DNA of 11,813 bases from Chloroflexota bacterium (GTDB taxonomy: Bacteria > Chloroflexota > Dehalococcoidia > GIF9 > UBA5620), in assembly GCA_026389735.1 (NCBI GenBank), contig JAPLHH010000086.1, positions 1-11,813 on the forward strand. Direction: 5' to 3'. Each line of letters opens with the position of its first letter. Positions within the stretch are counted from its first letter, which is position 1. Below, piece by piece: positions 1 through 7,692 of this stretch. A program made the translations under genes and the position numbers. Under the pieces are notes generated by a model. That model had not been told where the DNA came from, searched no databases, and saw only the letters and a program-made list of their open reading frames with translations.

Positions 1-339
1 ACTGAGAAGGTGAATGGGATAATAGTATTGGCAGCTAGAGTACCATCCACTTCATTGCCAATTCTCAGGGAGATGGGAGATTTGTTACGAGACCGGTTGA
101 AGAGCGCCGTGATAGTTCTGGGTACAGTTCACGACGGCAAACCCGGCTTTGTGGCTATGGTAACCCCGGATTTAGTGAACAGAGGGTTACATGCTGGTGA
201 CATTGTGAAACAAGTTGCTGCAGTCACTGGTGGCAGTGGTGGTGGTAAGGCAGACGTGGCACAGGCTGGTGGTAAAGATAAGAGTAAGCTCGACGAAGCA
301 CTCGAGCTAGTAAAACGGCTAGTCCAGAAAGTCAGCTGA
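1..339 (+). CDS. alaS: Alanine--tRNA ligase, C-terminal end (partial)
   Basis: This is the last 112 codons of alanyl-tRNA synthetase, the cytoplasmic enzyme that charges tRNA-Ala. The reading frame is open from base 1, so the gene begins outside the window; the GTG at 10 is an internal valine, not a start. The visible part is the C-terminal DHHA1-type domain. A glycine-rich stretch (about codons 77-83) is followed by the family's characteristic AQAGGKDKSKLDEAL signature and a final helix ending in LVQKVS. In the family this domain helps bind tRNA and couples editing to aminoacylation. The catalytic and editing domains are not in the window. It ends 9 bases before ruvX and is probably the upstream gene of the same operon. 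The identification is secure because the signature is highly specific. Confidence 0.95.
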   Translation, partial: TEKVNGIIVLAARVPSTSLPILREMGDLLRDRLKSAVIVLGTVHDGKPGFVAMVTPDLVNRGLHAGDIVKQVAAVTGGSGGGKADVAQAGGKDKSKLDEALELVKRLVQKVS

Positions 340-348
340 TAACTTAAG

Positions 349-768
349 ATGCGCACTTTGGGCTTAGACATTGGAGACAAGAGAATAGGGGTTGCCATCA
401 GCGACCCGGAAGAGATTTTAGCCAGTCCACTAGCTACCATCACCAGAGAAGATGATAAAAAAGCCATAGCTGATATTATCAAACTCGTTGACCAACACAA
501 TGTGGAACGAATTGTGGTTGGTTTGCCTTACTCTCTAGATGGCAGCATTGGCGGACAGGCCAACAAGGTAATGGATTTTGCTGAAAGGCTTTCCAAACAC
601 ACCAGAGCCAGCATGGAGATGTGGGACGAGCGTCTATCCACTGTGGCTGTGGAGCGCTTGCTGAGAGAGACTGGTAATAAGAAGGCTAGAAAAAAGGCGC
701 GACTAGATGCTGCAGCAGCAGCCTTCATCCTGCAAGGATACCTGGATAGCCTGAAGGTCTGCGACTAG
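349..768 (+). CDS. ruvX: RuvX/YqgF-family RNase H-fold nuclease (putative pre-16S rRNA nuclease)
   Basis: This encodes 139 residues, the normal length for RuvX/YqgF, an RNase H-fold nuclease linked to maturation of the 16S rRNA 5' end and also called a putative Holliday junction resolvase. Visible hallmarks are the N-terminal LGLDIGDKRIGVAISDP (Asp7 a likely metal ligand), VVGLPYSLDGSIGGQA near 57-71, WDERLST at 92-98 (Glu94) and the C-terminal RLDAAAAAFILQGYLD near 119-133 (Asp120). These three acidic positions match the expected active site. No strong Shine-Dalgarno precedes the ATG, so translation may depend on coupling to alaS, which ends 9 bases upstream. The stop overlaps the aroE GTG start by one base. 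An alaS-ruvX neighbourhood is common in bacteria. Family membership is certain; the exact substrate is inferred from the family. Confidence 0.94.
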   Translation: MRTLGLDIGDKRIGVAISDPEEILASPLATITREDDKKAIADIIKLVDQHNVERIVVGLPYSLDGSIGGQANKVMDFAERLSKHTRASMEMWDERLSTVAVERLLRETGNKKARKKARLDAAAAAFILQGYLDSLKVCD

Positions 769-1643
769 TGACACAGTTCATTGGCGTTATCGGTTACCCG
801 CTGAAGCATTCAGTATCTCCTGATTTCCAACAGGCGGCTTTAGACCACTACAAACTTGATATACGCTACGAAGCACGGGAGGTAAAAGCCGCTGATTTAT
901 TATCGGCAATATATAAACTCAGGCAGCCACAGAATCTGGGCGCAAACATAACCGTACCATATAAAGAGGAGACTTTACATCTTATAGATGAAGTCGATGA
1001 CTTCGCCAGTCTGGTTGGCGCTGTGAACACCGTGGTCAATCGTGATGGCAAGCTAATAGGCTTTAATACTGATGCGTATGGTTTCCTTAAGGCTTTACGC
1101 GATGACGCCAAGTTCAAACCTGAAAATAAGAAGGTGGTAATTTTTGGCGCCGGTGGAGCTGCCCGTGCTGTGGGTTTTGCCCTTCTTCAGGAAAAGGTAA
1201 GCTCTTTGATTATTGTTAATCGTACACTGGCAAAGGCCGAAAGTCTAGCCGGCTCCCTAGCTAAACATGCCGCTAACAACAAGATGAGCACTGAGATAGC
1301 TGCCATGCCATGGCAGAGTTCAAAGCTTACAGAAGCAGTTGAGAACTGTCAGTTGATAGTCAACTGTACCAGTCTTGGGATGAAGCGCTCTTCGTATGAA
1401 GAGGAATCACCCTTGGCATCAGATTTAATCCCCAAAGATGCTCTGGTTTACGACTTGGTGTATAATCCTTCAGAGACACCTTTATTGAGAATGGCCAGAG
1501 GAGCAGGAGCTAAAACCATTGGCGGCTTGCTAATGCTGGTTTACCAGGGGGCTGCCTCATTCAAGATGTGGACGGGCAGGGAAGCACCACTTGACATAAT
1601 GTATTCAGCAGCCAAGCAAGCGTTAACTAAAATTGGAGGTTAG
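768..1643 (+). CDS. aroE: Shikimate dehydrogenase (NADP+)
   Basis: This is a 291-residue shikimate dehydrogenase, which reduces 3-dehydroshikimate to shikimate with NADPH in the cytoplasm. The N-terminal substrate domain shows the GYPLKHSVSP loop (Ser14 and Ser16 bind shikimate), GANITVPYKEE with catalytic Lys66, and GFNTDAYGF with Asp102. The NADP domain carries the nucleotide loop GAGGAARA at 127-134 and the following NRT at 151-153, where Arg152 is typical of NADP preference. The C-terminal GGLLMLVYQGAASFKMWTG is also family-typical. The start is GTG; its G is the last base of the ruvX TAG stop, and GAAGG at 753-757 may be the ribosome site. sppA starts 3 bases downstream. Location among aroC and aroK-aroB supports biosynthetic AroE over the catabolic paralogue YdiB. 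Confidence 0.96.
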   Translation: MTQFIGVIGYPLKHSVSPDFQQAALDHYKLDIRYEAREVKAADLLSAIYKLRQPQNLGANITVPYKEETLHLIDEVDDFASLVGAVNTVVNRDGKLIGFNTDAYGFLKALRDDAKFKPENKKVVIFGAGGAARAVGFALLQEKVSSLIIVNRTLAKAESLAGSLAKHAANNKMSTEIAAMPWQSSKLTEAVENCQLIVNCTSLGMKRSSYEEESPLASDLIPKDALVYDLVYNPSETPLLRMARGAGAKTIGGLLMLVYQGAASFKMWTGREAPLDIMYSAAKQALTKIGG

Positions 1644-1646
1644 TAT

Positions 1647-2558
1647 ATGAAGAAAAAGGTTGTAATGTTAGGCATAGCCGTCATATTGGTCTTATGTACT
1701 ATGTCATTTGCCTGTACTATGGGAGGGAACAAAGTTGCGGTAATCTCACTTAGCGGGCCGATACAGTCGGAGAGCTCTGGGTTTTTATTCGGTGGCAGTG
1801 TTATCAGCCCGCAGCTGGTTCGAAGTCAACTGGAACGAGCCAAGAACGACATTGCTGTAAAAGCAATCGTCCTTCAAGTGGAAAGCCCGGGTGGCAGTGT
1901 GGCCGCCTCTCAGGAAATTTTGAACGAGCTTGAGCGGGTTGAAAAACCAATTGTGGTTAGTTTCGGGGACCTAGCTGCCTCTGGCGGTTACTATATCTCG
2001 GCAAAAGCCGACAAAATCGTGGCTTTGCCTGGTACTTTGACCGGGAGCATCGGGGTTATCTCTGAAGTGCCAAATATCAAAGGACTATATCAGAAGCTCG
2101 GGATAGACATGGAGGTTTTCACAGCCGGTAAACATAAGGATATGTATGCCGGGCTTAGAGAGCTAACTCCGGAAGAAAAAGTGATTATGCAAGAGATGAC
2201 CGACCAGCTCTACGACCAGTTCGTTCAAGTTGTGGCTGATGGCAGGGGGCTGAGTGAGGATAAAGTCAGAGAATTGGCTACAGGTCAACTTTATACAGGA
2301 GTACAGGCTAAGGAGCTGGGCCTCGTTGATGAGTTGGGTGGGCTTAATAAGGCTATAGACTTAGCCGCTAGTCTGGCTGGTATCGAGAAGCCAAAGGTGG
2401 AGTATTACAAACCTGCAGTTCCTTCGCTGTTGAGTACTCTGCTGGGTATGGGTTTGCAGAAGTTGCACACCGTTATTCAGGTGCAGTCATTGGGCGCTGA
2501 AGGCATTATTCTTCTGGAGACACTTAGCAATCCCTACCCGCAGCCGGAATATCGATAG
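1647..2558 (+). CDS. sppA: SppA-type signal peptide peptidase (S49 family serine protease), membrane-anchored
   Basis: This encodes 303 residues of the short, single-domain SppA type. Family members are membrane-bound Ser/Lys proteases that degrade leftover signal peptides and some membrane proteins. Residues 5-22 form one hydrophobic segment after MKKK, so the catalytic domain should face outside the membrane. The SFAC sequence ending at Cys23 is only a poor lipobox, so lipoprotein processing is doubtful. The VESPGGSV motif lies at 78-85. The likely nucleophile is Ser112 in AASGGYYIS and the likely general base is Lys164 in GKHKDM, 52 residues later, the spacing I recall for Bacillus SppA. 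TGSIGVI at 132-137 is also conserved. A good ribosome site (GGAGGT at 1635-1640) lies in the end of aroE, 3 bases from which this gene starts. Its place between aroE and aroC looks like operon hitchhiking rather than a pathway role. Confidence 0.92.
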   Translation: MKKKVVMLGIAVILVLCTMSFACTMGGNKVAVISLSGPIQSESSGFLFGGSVISPQLVRSQLERAKNDIAVKAIVLQVESPGGSVAASQEILNELERVEKPIVVSFGDLAASGGYYISAKADKIVALPGTLTGSIGVISEVPNIKGLYQKLGIDMEVFTAGKHKDMYAGLRELTPEEKVIMQEMTDQLYDQFVQVVADGRGLSEDKVRELATGQLYTGVQAKELGLVDELGGLNKAIDLAASLAGIEKPKVEYYKPAVPSLLSTLLGMGLQKLHTVIQVQSLGAEGIILLETLSNPYPQPEYR

Positions 2559-2581
2559 ACTAATAACAGGAATGAAAAATT

Positions 2582-3763
2582 ATGGGACAGTTTCATTTCC
2601 TTACCGCGGGTGAGTCACACGGCAAAGGGTTGGTAGCGGTTATTGAGGGGATGGTAGCTGGCTTGCCTGTTAGTGAAGACTACATAGCTCAAGACCTTAA
2701 GCGGCGGCAGGCCGGCTACGGACGCAGCGCCCGCATGAAAATTGAGCAGGACAAAGCTGAGATTATCTCAGGGGTACGCCATGGCCTTACCATAGGCAGC
2801 CCGATAAGCCTGCTAATCTGGAATCACGTCTGGAAAGACTGGCAGGAGATAATGAGCATTGCCCCGGTGGACAAGGAAATACAGCCGATAACTTCACCTC
2901 GCCCGGGACATGCTGACCTGGCTGGAGTCACCAAGTATGGCACTGGAGATATTCGCCCGATCTTGGAACGAGCCAGTGCCCGAGAAACAGCAGCCAGAGT
3001 TGCTGTCGGCGCTGTAGCCAGAAGATTCCTCGAGGAATTCGGAATTGCTGTTCATAGCCATACGATAAGTATAGGTAGACACCGGGCTAAACAGCCCAAG
3101 TCGATAGATTGGCAGCAAGTGGAGAGTTCACCTGTCCGCTGTGCCGACGCTGCAGCAGAAAAGGCAATGATGGCGGCTATCGATGATGTCAAGGCTGCAG
3201 AAGACACTCTGGGTGGTGTCTTCGAGGTAATCGCCACTGGAGTGCCTGTCGGATTGGGCAGCCATGTCCAATGGAACCGCCGGCTTAATGGCCAAATCTG
3301 TCAAGCGATAATGAGCATAAATGCTGTGAAAGGTGTTGAGATAGGCGCCGGCTTTTCGTTAGCCAATGTTAAAGGTTCTCAGGCTCAAGACATAATTGAA
3401 ACCGGCCCAGAAGGAACCGTTTTACCCTGGCATCGGGCCACTAATAGTGCCGGCGGCATTGAAGGCGGGATAAGCAATGGACAACCAATAGTGGTTCGCG
3501 CCGTGGTAAAACCCATCGCTACCCTCGGCAAGCCGTTGCCATCTGTAGGGCTGCGAAGTGGAAAGAAGGTCGAGGCTCATTATGAACGCAGCGACATCTG
3601 TGTCGTCCCTGCGGCCGGAGTCATTGGAGAAGCAATGCTGACCATAGTCCTGACAAACGCCATGCTGGAGAAGTTCGGCGGTGACCATTTAAAAGAAACC
3701 TTAGCCAACTATAAAAACTATATTAGCTCTGCCTGCTCTCGCAACCGTTATGCGACATCCTAA
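2582..3763 (+). CDS. aroC: Chorismate synthase
   Basis: This is a 393-residue chorismate synthase, which converts 5-enolpyruvylshikimate-3-phosphate to chorismate using reduced FMN as a catalytic cofactor. All three family signatures are visible: GESHGKGL at 10-17, RRQAGYGR at 41-48 with the GDIRPILERASARET block at 122-136, and a C-terminal SAGGIEGGISNGQPI block near 289-304. The length is normal for the bacterial enzyme. The ATG has a moderate ribosome site (AGGA at 2568-2571). The reading frame runs 14 bases into the next gene, aroK-aroB, implying translational coupling. Neighbours encode other shikimate-pathway enzymes, so this is the operon's chorismate-forming step. The separate flavin reductase some organisms need is not encoded in the window. 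Confidence 0.97.
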   Translation: MGQFHFLTAGESHGKGLVAVIEGMVAGLPVSEDYIAQDLKRRQAGYGRSARMKIEQDKAEIISGVRHGLTIGSPISLLIWNHVWKDWQEIMSIAPVDKEIQPITSPRPGHADLAGVTKYGTGDIRPILERASARETAARVAVGAVARRFLEEFGIAVHSHTISIGRHRAKQPKSIDWQQVESSPVRCADAAAEKAMMAAIDDVKAAEDTLGGVFEVIATGVPVGLGSHVQWNRRLNGQICQAIMSINAVKGVEIGAGFSLANVKGSQAQDIIETGPEGTVLPWHRATNSAGGIEGGISNGQPIVVRAVVKPIATLGKPLPSVGLRSGKKVEAHYERSDICVVPAAGVIGEAMLTIVLTNAMLEKFGGDHLKETLANYKNYISSACSRNRYATS

Positions 3764-5417
3764 AGAAAATAACAATATCGCCCTCATAGGTTTCTCAGCC
3801 ACTGGTAAGTCGGTCGTTGCCCAAAAAGTAGCTGAGCACCTGCAGTGGACGTTCATAGATACCGATGATGAAATAGTCAAGCTCAGCGGTAAGACTATTC
3901 CGGAAATCTTCAAACAAGATGGCGAGGACAAGTTCCGACAGCTGGAACGCAAAGTATTAAGACAGGCCTGCCAGAAAGAAAAGACCGTCATTGCTACCGG
4001 AGGTGGGGCTATCATTGACCCCAGAAATCAGAAGTTACTTCTTGAAACCAGCGTGGTTGTTTGTCTGGAAGCCAAAGCAGAGACTATATACCAGCGTCTG
4101 CTCCATGATACTCTCTACTCTGCTAACCCTGTAGTCCGCCCTTTGCTTGCTGGGGATAATCCTTTAGGACGAATCAGACAGCTTAAAGCCTACCGTCAGC
4201 CCTACTATGCTGTCGCCGACTGGACGGTTCATACCGACAACCTGACTCTCGATGAAGTAAGCCAGGAGGTGATAAAAGGCTATCGGTATGTAAGTAAACA
4301 TCACGGCAGCAAACAATCTACTGAAGCCGACCTGGCCTGTATAGTAGAGACAGCAACGGACAGCTATCCTGTTTTTGTTGGCTGGGGAATGCTGGGCAAG
4401 CTTGGAGAAAGAATGAAACAGGCCGGCTTGTCAGGCACAGCTAACATCATCAGCGATGAAATCGTTTTTCCCATCTACGGCGCACGAGTTAAGAAAACGC
4501 TGGAAAAAGCCGGCTTTGCAGTCAATTGCTGTGTAGTACCGCCTGGTGAAGCTTCAAAGAATATCGCCCAGGCTGTCAAAATTTATGACTTCCTCATTAA
4601 GCACCGGGTAGAGAGAAACGACGTGATAGTTGCTCTAGGCGGCGGCATGATTGGTGACCTGGCTGGATTTGTCGCCGCCACCTTCTTAAGGGGCTTGCCC
4701 TGGTTACAAGTGCCGACCAGCCTGATAGCCATGGTAGATGCCAGCATCGGCGGCAAGGTAGCTGTTGACCATCCCCGAGGTAAAAATCTGATTGGCGCTT
4801 TCTATCAGCCTTGCCTTGTCCTGGCTGACGTTGAAACTTTAACTACCTTGCCCCAACGTGAGCTTACTTCAGGGTGGGCTGAGGTCATCAAGCACGGGCT
4901 GATTCTAGACGCCGATTTCCTGCAGCTTCTCGAAGACAAAGCTAAAGACTTAGTTAAGTTAAAGCCAGACATTACTTCTAAAGTCATTGCTCGAAGCGCT
5001 GCCATTAAATGCCGGGTTGTCAGCGAAGATGAAAAGGAAACTGGAAAACGCATCATCTTGAATTACGGGCACACTATAGCCCATGGGCTGGAAGCTGCTA
5101 GCAAATATGAACGTTTTCTCCACGGTGAGGCCGTGGCTATTGGTATGATGGGAGCAGCCAAGCTCAGTCATCGATTAAAGCTCTTATCACAAGATGACGT
5201 TGAACGCCAGAAAGCTCTTCTGCAAAAGTTCGGCTTACCTACAGATTGCTCTGGTGTGCCTCTGGCCGATGTGCTTGCAGCCATGGAACTGGACAAGAAA
5301 GTGCGAGGAAAAGCAATCCAGTGGGTCTTACTTGAAGACATAGGTAAGGTAGTAATACGCAGTGATGTCGGGGAAAAGGAAGTCTTAAGAGTCCTTCAAG
5401 AGGTAGTGAAGCCTTGA
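3750..5417 (+). CDS. aroKB: Bifunctional shikimate kinase / 3-dehydroquinate synthase fusion (AroK-AroB)
   Basis: A single uninterrupted frame of 555 residues joins two enzymes. Residues 1-175 are shikimate kinase: Walker A GFSATGKS at 14-21, DTDD at 37-40 (Asp37 likely contacts shikimate), FRQLE with Arg63, GGG at 84-86, lid Arg130, and AYRQPYY with Arg149. Residues from about 195 to 555 are 3-dehydroquinate synthase: NAD-loop GGGMIGDLAGFVAA at 297-310, PTSLIAMVDASIGGK at 322-336, and probable zinc ligands Glu378 (GWAEVIKHG), His441 (NYGHTIAHG) and His458 (LHGEAVAIG). The enzyme pair therefore forms 3-dehydroquinate from DAHP and phosphorylates shikimate, two non-consecutive steps. About 20 polar residues link the domains. 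The ATG lies 14 bases inside aroC, and the stop overlaps the next gene by 4 bases. Both halves keep all recognisable active-site residues, so both are probably active. Confidence 0.95.
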   Translation: MRHPKENNNIALIGFSATGKSVVAQKVAEHLQWTFIDTDDEIVKLSGKTIPEIFKQDGEDKFRQLERKVLRQACQKEKTVIATGGGAIIDPRNQKLLLETSVVVCLEAKAETIYQRLLHDTLYSANPVVRPLLAGDNPLGRIRQLKAYRQPYYAVADWTVHTDNLTLDEVSQEVIKGYRYVSKHHGSKQSTEADLACIVETATDSYPVFVGWGMLGKLGERMKQAGLSGTANIISDEIVFPIYGARVKKTLEKAGFAVNCCVVPPGEASKNIAQAVKIYDFLIKHRVERNDVIVALGGGMIGDLAGFVAATFLRGLPWLQVPTSLIAMVDASIGGKVAVDHPRGKNLIGAFYQPCLVLADVETLTTLPQRELTSGWAEVIKHGLILDADFLQLLEDKAKDLVKLKPDITSKVIARSAAIKCRVVSEDEKETGKRIILNYGHTIAHGLEAASKYERFLHGEAVAIGMMGAAKLSHRLKLLSQDDVERQKALLQKFGLPTDCSGVPLADVLAAMELDKKVRGKAIQWVLLEDIGKVVIRSDVGEKEVLRVLQEVVKP

Positions 5418-6289
5418 AAATCACTCTAACTAAGCAGGGGACTTTACTGGACTATATCAGCGTACTGAAACCTGTAGAAACCAGCCTGCTTACCTTTATC
5501 GGCATTTGCTCAGCGATTATTGCCGCCAGTGGCTATCCATCAGCCGAAGTCTTTTTTCTTATCTTAATTGCCATCCTTTTAGGCAGCGCTGGCTCCAACG
5601 GGCTTACCAATTACCTCGACCGTGAGGTTGACGCTCGGATGATGAGGACATCCAATCGAGCTTTACCTTCAAGGCGAATCGACCCTCCGCAGAAAGTTCT
5701 GCCCCTTATCATCGGGCTTATAGTTGTCGCGTTGGCTTCAGCCTGGGTGTTAAATCCCCTCTGTTTCCTGTTTGGCTTGATAGGCGTCATAGCATCGTCG
5801 ATATGGCGTAAGACAATCTCGTGCACTTTTCTCGGTATAGTCGCCGGCTGTAGCCCGGTGCTTATCGGCTGGTTTGCCATAAGTCCAGTGTTTGATACCA
5901 GGATTCTTCTTTTGTGTTGCCTCGTCGCTATCTGGATTCCCATTCACGTTTGGACTGTAATGATTGCCAACCGGGAAGATTATCTAGGTGCTGGCTTAAA
6001 TTACCTCCCGCTAAGCTGGCAGGTCAAAGATGTGGTAAAAATACTTTTCGGCTTATCCATCCTTCTCTACCTTGTTTCCATTCTCATTTACCTGACCGCT
6101 GATTTTCACCTGCTTTATCTGATCGTGGCGAACATCCTTGGCGCCTTGATGATTTACGCCAATGCCCGCTTGCTATTCTCACGGACATCGATGGCTGCCT
6201 GGCGGGTCTACAAACTATCAGCCTTCCCCTATCTAGGTATCATTTTCCTGACTATGTCTCTGGATATTTGGTTAGCATCCGGTCCTTAG
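5414..6289 (+). CDS. UbiA-superfamily prenyltransferase, protoheme IX farnesyltransferase (CtaB/heme O synthase)-like
   Basis: This is a 291-residue polytopic membrane protein with roughly seven to nine hydrophobic segments, belonging to the UbiA prenyltransferase superfamily. The first aspartate-rich motif reads TNYLDREVDARMMRTSNRALP at 65-85 (Asp69, Asp73), and the second region is WIPIHVW at 174-180 followed by NREDYLGAGLNYLP at 186-199. The RTxNR and WxPxHxW...REDY elements are those of heme O synthase rather than of UbiA or MenA. Deviations are Thr65 where the motif's first Asn usually stands, and NYLP where heme O synthases usually have PMLP. The start is TTG, overlapping the aroK-aroB stop (TTGA), with AGAGGT at 5399-5404 as ribosome site. 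Chemistry is isoprenyl transfer; the acceptor (heme B or another ring compound) is not certain, so no symbol is given. Confidence 0.8.
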   Translation: MKITLTKQGTLLDYISVLKPVETSLLTFIGICSAIIAASGYPSAEVFFLILIAILLGSAGSNGLTNYLDREVDARMMRTSNRALPSRRIDPPQKVLPLIIGLIVVALASAWVLNPLCFLFGLIGVIASSIWRKTISCTFLGIVAGCSPVLIGWFAISPVFDTRILLLCCLVAIWIPIHVWTVMIANREDYLGAGLNYLPLSWQVKDVVKILFGLSILLYLVSILIYLTADFHLLYLIVANILGALMIYANARLLFSRTSMAAWRVYKLSAFPYLGIIFLTMSLDIWLASGP

Positions 6290-6382
6290 GTTACTGCCGG
6301 GCAAAAGCAGAAAGGTAGCTTAGAAGTCTCTGCCAAGTTACCTCTTAAGGTGTTTCATCCCAAAAAGTCAAGGAGTTGACAA
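6290..6382. other. Gap between prenyltransferase gene and tgt, with a weak hairpin
   Basis: This 93-base gap is the only break of note in the core gene run. It contains a 9-base inverted repeat (6313-6321 with 6335-6343, one G-T pair, 13-base loop) that could form a modest hairpin but has no following T-run, so I do not call it an intrinsic terminator. The Shine-Dalgarno for tgt (AGGAG, 6371-6375) is at its right end. No other gene is visible here. Confidence 0.35.
6371..6375 (+). promoter_or_regulatory. Shine-Dalgarno supporting the non-standard tgt start
   Basis: AGGAG sits 7 bases before ATA 6383, an ideal spacing. No comparable site precedes the GTG at 6464. Together with the conserved coding between the two, this decides for the upstream start. 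Confidence 0.6.
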
Positions 6383-7564
6383 ATAGAAAGGCATTTTAGA
6401 GTAGTAAAGACCTGCCCGGATACACAAGCACGCCTCGGAAAACTTGTTACCAATCATGGGGTAGTGCCAACGCCGGCCTTCCTTCCCGTAGCCAGCCAGG
6501 GTACAGTCAAAACCTTAATTCCGGAAGAACTCAAAGACATCGGTATAACTATAATCCTGGGTAACACCTATCACCTTTATCTGCGGCCGGGCATAGATAC
6601 TATTGAGAAGCTGGGAGGACTACACCGGTATATGGGCTGGGATGGGCCGATATTGACTGACAGCGGCGGCTATCAGGTTTTCAGTTTAGCCCGGCTGTGT
6701 CAAGTCACCGATGATGGCGTCATATTCCGCTCTCATATCGATGGCAGTGAGCATCACCTTACTCCGGAACTGGTTATTGAATTTCAACAGAAACTGGGTG
6801 CTGACATCATCATGACGCTGGATGAATGCCCAGCCATTAACACCAGTATGGCAAAGGTGCGCGAAGCTGTAGACAGAACCTACCGGTGGGCGGAAAGATG
6901 CTGGAGGCACCACCAAAGCTCCGCCCAGCTGCTCTTTGGAATTGTCCAGGGAGGCATTTCTCCTCAACTTCGACAGCAGTCGGCAGCAGCCATCACTTCT
7001 CTGGATTTTCCCGGTTATGCCATCGGAGGTTTAAGTCTGGGTGAGCCCAAAGAACTGACCTGGTCTATGGTAGATGAAACAATGCCTTTCTTACCTCCAG
7101 ACAGGCCCCGCTATCTTATGGGCGTAGGCTCGCCCGAGGACATAATTGAAGGAGTAAGCCGGGGAATAGACCTCTTCGACAGCGCCCTGCCGACCAGGGT
7201 GGCTCGAAACGGCGCCATTTTCACCATGCAAGGCAGACAGAACATGCGAAAGGCCGTCTACAAGGCAAAGGAACAGCCTGTTGATGCTGACTGTGATTGC
7301 TATACCTGCCGCACGTTTTCTGCTGCTTACCTTCACCACCTGTTCAAATGCGAGGAGCTGTTAGCCTACAGGTTGGCTACCATACATAATCTTCGTTTCA
7401 TCGCCAGGCTGATACAGAAAATAGAAGATGCCATCCAGCAAGGCGCCTTTGCCGCCTTCAAAAACGAGTTCCTCAGTCAATATCAGGTTACCGATGAGGA
7501 AGTCAGGCTCACTCAGAAGCAAAAGTGGCTGAACTCACCCCGGCATCATAACGCCACCTCTTAG
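6383..7564 (+). CDS. tgt: Queuine/preQ1 tRNA-ribosyltransferase (tRNA-guanine transglycosylase)
   Basis: Tgt swaps guanine-34 of GUN-anticodon tRNAs for preQ1 on the way to queuosine. From codon 6383 the protein has 393 residues, normal for the family. It shows VPTPAFLPVASQGTVK, LGNTYHLYLRPG, the catalytic region TDSGGYQVFS (Asp93), the nucleophile region LFDSALPTR (Asp266), and the zinc site CDCYTC with Cys304, Cys306, Cys309 and His335 (CxCxxC-x25-H). The first usual start in frame is GTG 6464, but the 27 codons before it encode conserved Tgt N-terminal sequence (FRVVKTCPDTQARLGKLVT, then NHGVVPTP). The frame opens after a TGA at 6377, and the only plausible initiator is ATA at 6383, 7 bases behind AGGAG (6371-6375). 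The start is therefore an unusual AUA codon or an ATG-to-ATA change. The last ~43 codons are repeated in diverged form at 9161-9289. Confidence 0.93.
   Translation: MERHFRVVKTCPDTQARLGKLVTNHGVVPTPAFLPVASQGTVKTLIPEELKDIGITIILGNTYHLYLRPGIDTIEKLGGLHRYMGWDGPILTDSGGYQVFSLARLCQVTDDGVIFRSHIDGSEHHLTPELVIEFQQKLGADIIMTLDECPAINTSMAKVREAVDRTYRWAERCWRHHQSSAQLLFGIVQGGISPQLRQQSAAAITSLDFPGYAIGGLSLGEPKELTWSMVDETMPFLPPDRPRYLMGVGSPEDIIEGVSRGIDLFDSALPTRVARNGAIFTMQGRQNMRKAVYKAKEQPVDADCDCYTCRTFSAAYLHHLFKCEELLAYRLATIHNLRFIARLIQKIEDAIQQGAFAAFKNEFLSQYQVTDEEVRLTQKQKWLNSPRHHNATS
7439..7564 (+). repeat. Direct repeat, copy 1: functional 3' end of tgt
   Basis: This is the last 42 codons, including the stop, of the intact tgt. 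It is the partner of the diverged copy at 9161-9289, offset 1722 bases. Over the first 105 aligned bases I count 13 mismatches, mostly at third codon positions. Confidence 0.85.
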
Positions 7565-7606
7565 CCTGAGAAATCAGCGCTTGGGGAGAACTAACTAAAA
7601 GCCAAA

Positions 7607-7635
7607 AATGCCATATCTTCTCCGGCGAAGGCATT
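7607..7635 (+). other. Hairpin downstream of tgt
   Basis: The arms AATGCC (7607-7612) and GGCATT (7630-7635) are exact inverted complements, and a shorter inner pairing (TTC 7618-7620 with GAA 7627-7629) could extend the stem. It lies 43 bases after the tgt stop. There is no T-run after it, so it may be a weak or Rho-aided transcript end, or simply chance. Confidence 0.3.
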
Positions 7636-7663
7636 GTATTCTTGAAGAAAAGCGGGCAAAACA

Positions 7664-7692
7664 TTGCTATCAAGAGATAAAAGGTGTATTAT
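7664..7692 (+). promoter_or_regulatory. Predicted sigma-70-type promoter of the Fic gene
   Basis: A -35-like TTGCTA (7664-7669, 4 of 6 consensus bases) and a -10-like TATTAT (7687-7692, 5 of 6) are separated by exactly 17 bases. Transcription would start near 7699, giving a leader of about 50 bases. The -10 box shares bases with the first of four operator-like half-sites, so a protein bound there would block polymerase. The Fic gene thus appears to be transcribed independently of tgt. Confidence 0.5.

Noticed and set aside
226..249. GGT-rich tract in alaS as a tandem repeat
   Set aside because: It encodes the glycine-rich loop normally found in the alanyl-tRNA synthetase C-terminal domain.
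129..500. Minus-strand 123-codon frame over alaS/ruvX
   Set aside because: It is antisense to two securely identified genes.
6313..6343. Inverted repeat after the prenyltransferase gene as an intrinsic terminator
   Set aside because: The stem is short, the loop long and there is no T-run, so it is only mentioned as part of the gap.
6376..6402. TTGACA (6376-6381) as a -35 box of a tgt promoter
   Set aside because: The perfect hexamer partly overlaps the spacer behind the Shine-Dalgarno, but the best downstream -10 (TAGAGT, 15 bases away) is poor and lies within conserved Tgt coding sequence.
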